Of a stretch of DNA of 10,007 nucleotides, positions 6,694 to 10,007 are shown piece by piece. Source of the stretch: DAOSVX01 sp964616495 (lineage in GTDB: Bacteria; Bacillota_I; Bacilli_A; RF39; UBA660). Made by a program: the position numbers and the translations under genes. Position 1 is the stretch's first letter; each line of letters opens with the position of its first letter. The notes under the pieces are model-generated. The model saw only the letters and a list, made by a program, of their open reading frames with translations. It searched no databases and had not been told where the DNA came from. The DNA lies in assembly GCA_964616495.1 (NCBI GenBank), contig CAZTRF010000033.1:1-10007 (forward strand). Direction: 5' to 3'.

Positions 6694-7566
6694 TTAGTTA
6701 ATAGTTATGCTTATTAATTTAGCATGAACCACTATTCTACCCGTATTATCATTTGAACAAGTTGATAAAGTTATGATTCGATCATTCTCATTAAGCATAA
6801 CTCCAAAATCGTATTTGCTTCTTTTGCTTAAAGTCTTTATAAATTGGCTGAAGTCATAGTGTTCAAAATCAGTTTGAATATAATAACTCTCAACGTCTCC
6901 AATATAGGCACTAAATATTTGATATTTATAAATGTTCTTTTCATCAACAAATGTAATAATATGTTCTTCTTTTGATTGAACCCAGTTTTTATTTAAAGTT
7001 TTTCCTAAAGTTCCAAACATCGTTCCATTAATTCTATTATGAGCATATATAATCAAATTTTTGTCTTCTTTAAGCGTATTTCGATAATCGGCAAATACCC
7101 ATCCATTATAATTAGAACCTTTTGTATAAGAATGATCTAAATAAAATTTGTTGTTAGTGGTATGAACTACTGGATAATTTATTTCGGTATCATCCATTAT
7201 AATCCAACCAACAGTATCATCATTGGTAGCCTTTAAATAATCAAAATTAATTTTAATGTTTTCTTTTTTAGTTATAACATCATCAGTTTTTTCTTCTTTT
7301 TCGTATAAAACTATATTAGTGTCGTTGATATATGAATCAATTAAAGAAGTGTCTTCATCCATTTTATAAGCCCAAGATATCACTACCGTTCCCGAAGATA
7401 TTGTTAATAATATGGCACTAACCATAATAATGGCCATAACTTTTTTACGATAAGTAATTATCTTTTTTTTGAAAGGATCTTTTTCGCTTTTATCTGATAA
7501 ACACCCAACAATGGTTAAAATAACTAAAATAGCTATTATAATAATTTGATATGTTTTCATTTTCAA
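6694..7566 (-). CDS. srtB: Class B sortase
   Basis: This membrane cysteine transpeptidase cuts a C-terminal sorting signal and links the protein to the cell-wall precursor. It has 290 residues, with two membrane segments (about 7-22 and 44-66) and a short basic loop between. Class B features: WIIMDDTEINYPVVHTTNN (121-139), then F/YLDHSY, then SNYNGWVFADYRN. The catalytic histidine is in IIYAHN (H176), the cysteine in TLSTC (C270), and the arginine in GRIVVHAKL (R277). The start ATG at 7564-7566 has a strong AGGAGG eight bases upstream. The gene directly upstream encodes a protein ending in NPETS plus membrane segment and basic tail, a signal of the SrtB type, so the two probably form a dedicated enzyme-substrate pair. 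A second N-terminal membrane segment is less usual, but all catalytic residues are intact. Confidence 0.93.
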   Translation of the reverse strand: MKMKTYQIIIIAILVILTIVGCLSDKSEKDPFKKKIITYRKKVMAIIMVSAILLTISSGTVVISWAYKMDEDTSLIDSYINDTNIVLYEKEEKTDDVITKKENIKINFDYLKATNDDTVGWIIMDDTEINYPVVHTTNNKFYLDHSYTKGSNYNGWVFADYRNTLKEDKNLIIYAHNRINGTMFGTLGKTLNKNWVQSKEEHIITFVDEKNIYKYQIFSAYIGDVESYYIQTDFEHYDFSQFIKTLSKRSKYDFGVMLNENDRIITLSTCSNDNTGRIVVHAKLISITIN

Positions 7567-7580
7567 TCCCTCCTATTTAA

Positions 7581-7604
7581 AATCACTTGCATAAGCAAGT
7601 GATT
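7581..7604 (-). terminator. Perfect hairpin between sortase substrate and sortase genes (partial terminator / attenuator)
   Basis: A 10-bp perfect stem (7581-7590 with 7595-7604, AATCACTTGC arms, 4-base loop) starts three bases past the stop of the substrate gene and ends just before the AGGAGG of the sortase gene. On the minus strand only TTTT follows before AAAT, so it is a weak terminator at best. It may let some transcripts through, or stabilise the end of the upstream message. Confidence 0.55.
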
Positions 7605-7607
7605 ACT

Positions 7608-8498
7608 TTAGTTTAACACCTGGCTTTTTTTGTATGACCTTAATGCAATATAAACGCCTACAATAATAAGACCACTAAATACTATAATATTGGTTTCTCT
7701 AGATGTTTCTGGATTTAGCTCAGTTACGATGTCAAAAGTAAACGTATATGTTTCTCCAGCAACACTGGCTGTAACTACTGCTGTTCCTTCTTTCGCTGCA
7801 GTAATAACTCCTTTAGTATCTACCGTAGCCTTATCACAATCAACTGCCCATGTAATATCACCATCATAATTACCGTCTCCAGTTATATTCATCATCTCAG
7901 TTGTAATGGTATGTTTTGACCCTAATAATATTTGCAACTGAGTTTTAGTTTGTTCAATCTCTGTAATATATGTCCCTAATTGAGCTAATTTAGTATAATA
8001 TGGATCATGATCAACCGTTCCACTTGGGATAATAGTTGAAAAGTTAGGACTGGTCCCCCAGAAATTATATTCGGCGACAACTGTACTAGATGCCCCTGCT
8101 GTCAAAGAAGTAATATAGCAATTTTTAAATGTTACTTTACCAGTGCCCGATACCGTTATAGGAGCACTTTGGAAGCTAATGTTTTCAATGCTTACAGCTC
8201 CAGTATTAGGTAGGGTAACGTTGCTGATGATAGCGGTTTGTCCATGACTACCTTCTACAGCTACAGCTCCAACTCCTATTATATTTAAAGCTTTACCTGC
8301 CGGTATAGTATCAAACCCAGCATATTGTCCAGCGCTTACTGATATTGTATCTCCGCTTGTTGCATCAGTTATAGCTTGCTGAATACTTGTATGATTACAT
8401 CCTGAACTACAAACAGTTATAGTTGCAGCATCCGCTTTTGGCATTCCTATAAAGATTGCTATTAAAGATAGCATAATTATAATATTTGTTTTTTTCAT
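7608..8498 (-). CDS. Secreted beta-helix / Big_2 protein with an NPETS sorting signal (class B sortase substrate)
   Basis: Surface protein of 296 residues. The signal peptide is residues 1-24, with a likely cut after ADA (A24). Residues 25-165 look like a short right-handed beta-helix (pectin-lyase-like) region: SIQQAITDA.SGDTI.V..G.Y near the start, and the typical closing motif AEYNFWGTSP...HDPYYT near 143-168. No catalytic residues for a polysaccharide lyase can be recognised. A Big_2-type immunoglobulin-like domain follows (about 190-258, with ITWAVDCDKATVDTKGVITAAKEGTAVVTA). The C-terminus is a full wall-sorting signal: NPETS (262-266), hydrophobic 271-286, then RSYKK. NPxTS/N/G is the class B type, and the class B sortase gene is next. 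Two nearby cysteines (C30, C34) sit at the mature N-terminus. The ATG at 8496-8498 has AAGGGAA upstream (8510-8504). Its ligand is unknown. Confidence 0.88.
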   Translation of the reverse strand: MKKTNIIIMLSLIAIFIGMPKADAATITVCSSGCNHTSIQQAITDATSGDTISVSAGQYAGFDTIPAGKALNIIGVGAVAVEGSHGQTAIISNVTLPNTGAVSIENISFQSAPITVSGTGKVTFKNCYITSLTAGASSTVVAEYNFWGTSPNFSTIIPSGTVDHDPYYTKLAQLGTYITEIEQTKTQLQILLGSKHTITTEMMNITGDGNYDGDITWAVDCDKATVDTKGVITAAKEGTAVVTASVAGETYTFTFDIVTELNPETSRETNIIVFSGLIIVGVYIALRSYKKSQVLN

Positions 8499-8525
8499 TT
8501 TTATTCCCTTACTTTCTTTAATTAA

Positions 8526-8554
8526 ACTTTACAACATTCATAAAAAACTGTCAA
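8526..8554 (-). promoter_or_regulatory. Promoter of the sortase-substrate / sortase operon
   Basis: A perfect minus-strand TTGACA (8554-8549), a 17-base spacer, then TAAAGT (8531-8526). It lies in the gap after the tkt terminator, about 30 bases ahead of the start codon. The -35 is ideal and the -10 matches four of six positions. Together with the terminator upstream, it marks the two-gene display module as a separate transcription unit. Confidence 0.65.
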
Positions 8555-8575
8555 TATCTTACAAAAACGAAGTGT

Positions 8576-8608
8576 AAATAAAAAGTCTATTTATTATAAT
8601 AGACTTTT
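8576..8608 (-). terminator. Intrinsic terminator of tkt
   Basis: An 11-bp stem (8598-8608 with 8581-8591; minus-strand AAAAGTCTATT / AATAGACTTTT) runs into TTTTTATTT on the minus strand. It overlaps the last codons of the transketolase gene, and the stop codons lie in or next to the 6-base loop. Confidence 0.85.
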
Positions 8609-9973
8609 GACTTTATCTTTAATAGACTCATAATCAAAGCTCATTTTTTTTAATACATCATCCGGCTTGCCACTATATCCAAAAGTATCAACTCCTATTA
8701 TTTTATTGAAACCTGTTATTCCTTCCCACCCATATGGGCTTCCTGCTTCAATGACTATTACTTTAGCCCAATCTGGTAACAAAGCATTTTTATAATCTTC
8801 GGTATTTTTTAAGTAAAGATTTAAAGACGGCATACTAACTACTCTTAAATCAATGTTTTCTTTCAAAAGTTCATTAGCTATATTCATAGCTGTCTTTAGT
8901 TCTTTACCAGTTGCTACTAATATAGCATCTAACTTACTAGTTTCTTTTTTAACCATATAAGCTCCATACTTGACATATTCATAGTTAGTATTAAGAAGGC
9001 TCTCCATTTCACCTTTATTAATTATTAAAGCACTAGGACATTTATTATTTAAAATAGTTAGCCAACTGCCAAATGTTTCATTAATATCTGCTGGTCGATA
9101 GACCTCAAAATTAGGAATACTTCTTAACATAGCCATTTGTTCAATTGGCTGATGAGTAGGTCCATCCGGTCCTACTGCTATCGAATCATGAGTAAAAATA
9201 TAAGTGACAGGTAAATTCATCAAAGCAGACATTCTAATAGCCGGTTTTAAATAATCTGCAAAAGATAAGAAAGTACTACCAAAAGGTCTTAGTCCAGTTA
9301 ATGCCAGTCCATTTAAGATAGCTCCCATAGCATGTTCTCTAACTCCAAAATAAATATTTCGACCTATCGGAGTTTCACTATCCATCCTTTCTATTTCATC
9401 AGAACCAATATATCCTTTAGTAGAAGATGATAAATCTGCGGAACCTCCAACTATTGATAAGTTATTTTTAGCAAAATAATTAATAGCCCTCATATTAGAA
9501 GCTCTAACCTCTTCTTTAAAACCATTAGGTAAAGCTAAATTCAACTTTGTGAAATTTTCAGTTAGTTCCCCTTTTATAAGAGGATTAATAATTTTTTCAA
9601 ACACTTCTTCTTCATTTAATTTATAATTATTATAATTCGAAGCCCATTTAGTATAAATACTATCTACCCTATATTTTATTTTTTCTATTAAATAATTTTT
9701 TCCTTCTTCATCAATATAAAAAGCTTCATTAGGAATTCTTAGTTTGGTTTTAAGTGAAATAATATCTTCTTCATTTAACGGCTTACCATGTACCGAATTA
9801 TTGCCTTCATTTGATGACCCAAACCCAATCTTAGTTTTCACTTCTATTATAGACGGTTTATCTTTTGCTTCTTTTGCTTTGTCAATAGCTCTACTAATAT
9901 CGCTTAAGTCTTCCCCATTTTTAACCAATTCATAATGCCATCCCATTGCTTCAAATCTTTTTTGAATATTCTC
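8594..9973 (-). CDS. tkt: Transketolase, N-terminal part missing (frame interrupted near the window edge)
   Basis: This thiamine-diphosphate enzyme of the pentose phosphate pathway moves two-carbon units between sugar phosphates in the cytoplasm. The open frame begins with ENIQKRFEAMGWHYELV, a conserved stretch of the pyrophosphate-binding domain, and runs 459 codons to the end. Against about 660 residues for the family, roughly 200 are missing, including the GDG cofactor motif. Numbering from the first ATG (9946): VHG with H53 (substrate contact), FGVREHAM with the cofactor-activating glutamate E204, STFLSFADY, VGPDGPTHQP (D261), then the C-terminal domain (ILVATG.EL, VVSMPS, VIEAGS.YGWE). 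The ATG at 9946 is not a credible start: it lies inside conserved sequence and has no Shine-Dalgarno. Immediately upstream in frame is TAA (9976-9974). A point mutation, a frameshift or sequence error at the end of the fragment could explain it. tkt next to sirA-yneF is the Bacillus order. Confidence 0.85.
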   Translation of the reverse strand, partial: ENIQKRFEAMGWHYELVKNGEDLSDISRAIDKAKEAKDKPSIIEVKTKIGFGSSNEGNNSVHGKPLNEEDIISLKTKLRIPNEAFYIDEEGKNYLIEKIKYRVDSIYTKWASNYNNYKLNEEEVFEKIINPLIKGELTENFTKLNLALPNGFKEEVRASNMRAINYFAKNNLSIVGGSADLSSSTKGYIGSDEIERMDSETPIGRNIYFGVREHAMGAILNGLALTGLRPFGSTFLSFADYLKPAIRMSALMNLPVTYIFTHDSIAVGPDGPTHQPIEQMAMLRSIPNFEVYRPADINETFGSWLTILNNKCPSALIINKGEMESLLNTNYEYVKYGAYMVKKETSKLDAILVATGKELKTAMNIANELLKENIDLRVVSMPSLNLYLKNTEDYKNALLPDWAKVIVIEAGSPYGWEGITGFNKIIGVDTFGYSGKPDDVLKKMSFDYESIKDKVKSLL

Positions 9974-10007
9974 TTAGAGGATGTTCTTTTTCGATCCCAA
10001 ACATGGT
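9974..10007 (-). other. Tail of the interrupted tkt 5' region
   Basis: In the frame of the downstream transketolase, this 34-base stretch reads PCLGSKKNIL and then a TAA stop (9976-9974). The other two minus-strand frames give no recognisable transketolase segment, although one stays open past the stop and could be joined by a one-base shift. It is too short to tell a nonsense mutation from a frameshift or an artefact. Confidence 0.4.

Noticed and set aside
7581..7604. An attachment site or transposon end
   Set aside because: It is a single simple hairpin after a stop codon; no second copy flanks the sortase module and no integrase is present.
7608..8498. A pectate lyase or other polysaccharide lyase
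   Set aside because: The beta-helix region is short and lacks recognisable catalytic aspartate, arginine or lysine motifs, so only a structural resemblance can be claimed.
9744..9935. A 63-codon open frame on the plus strand
   Set aside because: It is the antisense shadow of conserved transketolase sequence, with no recognisable protein features of its own.
8594..9946. A natural stand-alone C-terminal transketolase subunit starting at the ATG at 9946
   Set aside because: Split transketolases divide between domains. This frame begins in the middle of the cofactor domain, and recognisable transketolase residues continue upstream of the ATG, which has no Shine-Dalgarno sequence.

Overview
All seven genes in this AT-rich window lie on the minus strand. 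The gene set suggests a low-GC Gram-positive bacterium of the Bacilli / Erysipelotrichia / uncultured RF39-like group. The evidence is a sirA-yneF pair downstream of a transketolase gene (the order known from Bacillus subtilis), a class B sortase, and a very large secreted protein made of InlB/Listeria-Bacteroides-type repeats. Tryptophan is written TGG and the genes end in TAA or TAG with no in-frame TGA, so nothing points to the Mycoplasma code. The assignment to a lineage is inference.

Layout in the direction of transcription (right to left). (1) 9973-8594 is the middle and C-terminal part of transketolase; its reading frame is closed by a TAA at 9974-9976, close to the window edge, and it ends in an intrinsic terminator. 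(2) 8554-6694 is a cell-wall display module. A promoter with a perfect TTGACA -35 drives a small secreted beta-helix/Big_2 protein ending in an NPETS sorting signal; a perfect hairpin and then a class B sortase follow. (3) 6642-5401 holds a SirA-like DnaA inhibitor, YneF (start revised to 6177, with its own promoter) and an intact type I signal peptidase, closed by a terminator. (4) 5307-65 holds a promoter, a class I cyclic-di-GMP (GEMM-I) riboswitch whose 3' closing strand is also one arm of an intrinsic terminator, and then a 1687-residue secreted InlB-repeat / von Willebrand A protein, followed by a terminator.

How the parts may work together: three genes concern export and surface display (signal peptidase, sortase, sortase substrate), and a fourth encodes a giant probable adhesin. 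The adhesin appears to be controlled by c-di-GMP. Base pairing suggests that ligand binding would block the terminator, making an ON switch. Inside the adhesin gene, two identical 651-bp direct repeats lie 1077 bp (exactly 359 codons) apart, so recombination between them would shorten the protein in frame. The sortase module sits between tkt and sirA, which are close neighbours in B. subtilis, and so looks like an insertion into a conserved housekeeping neighbourhood.
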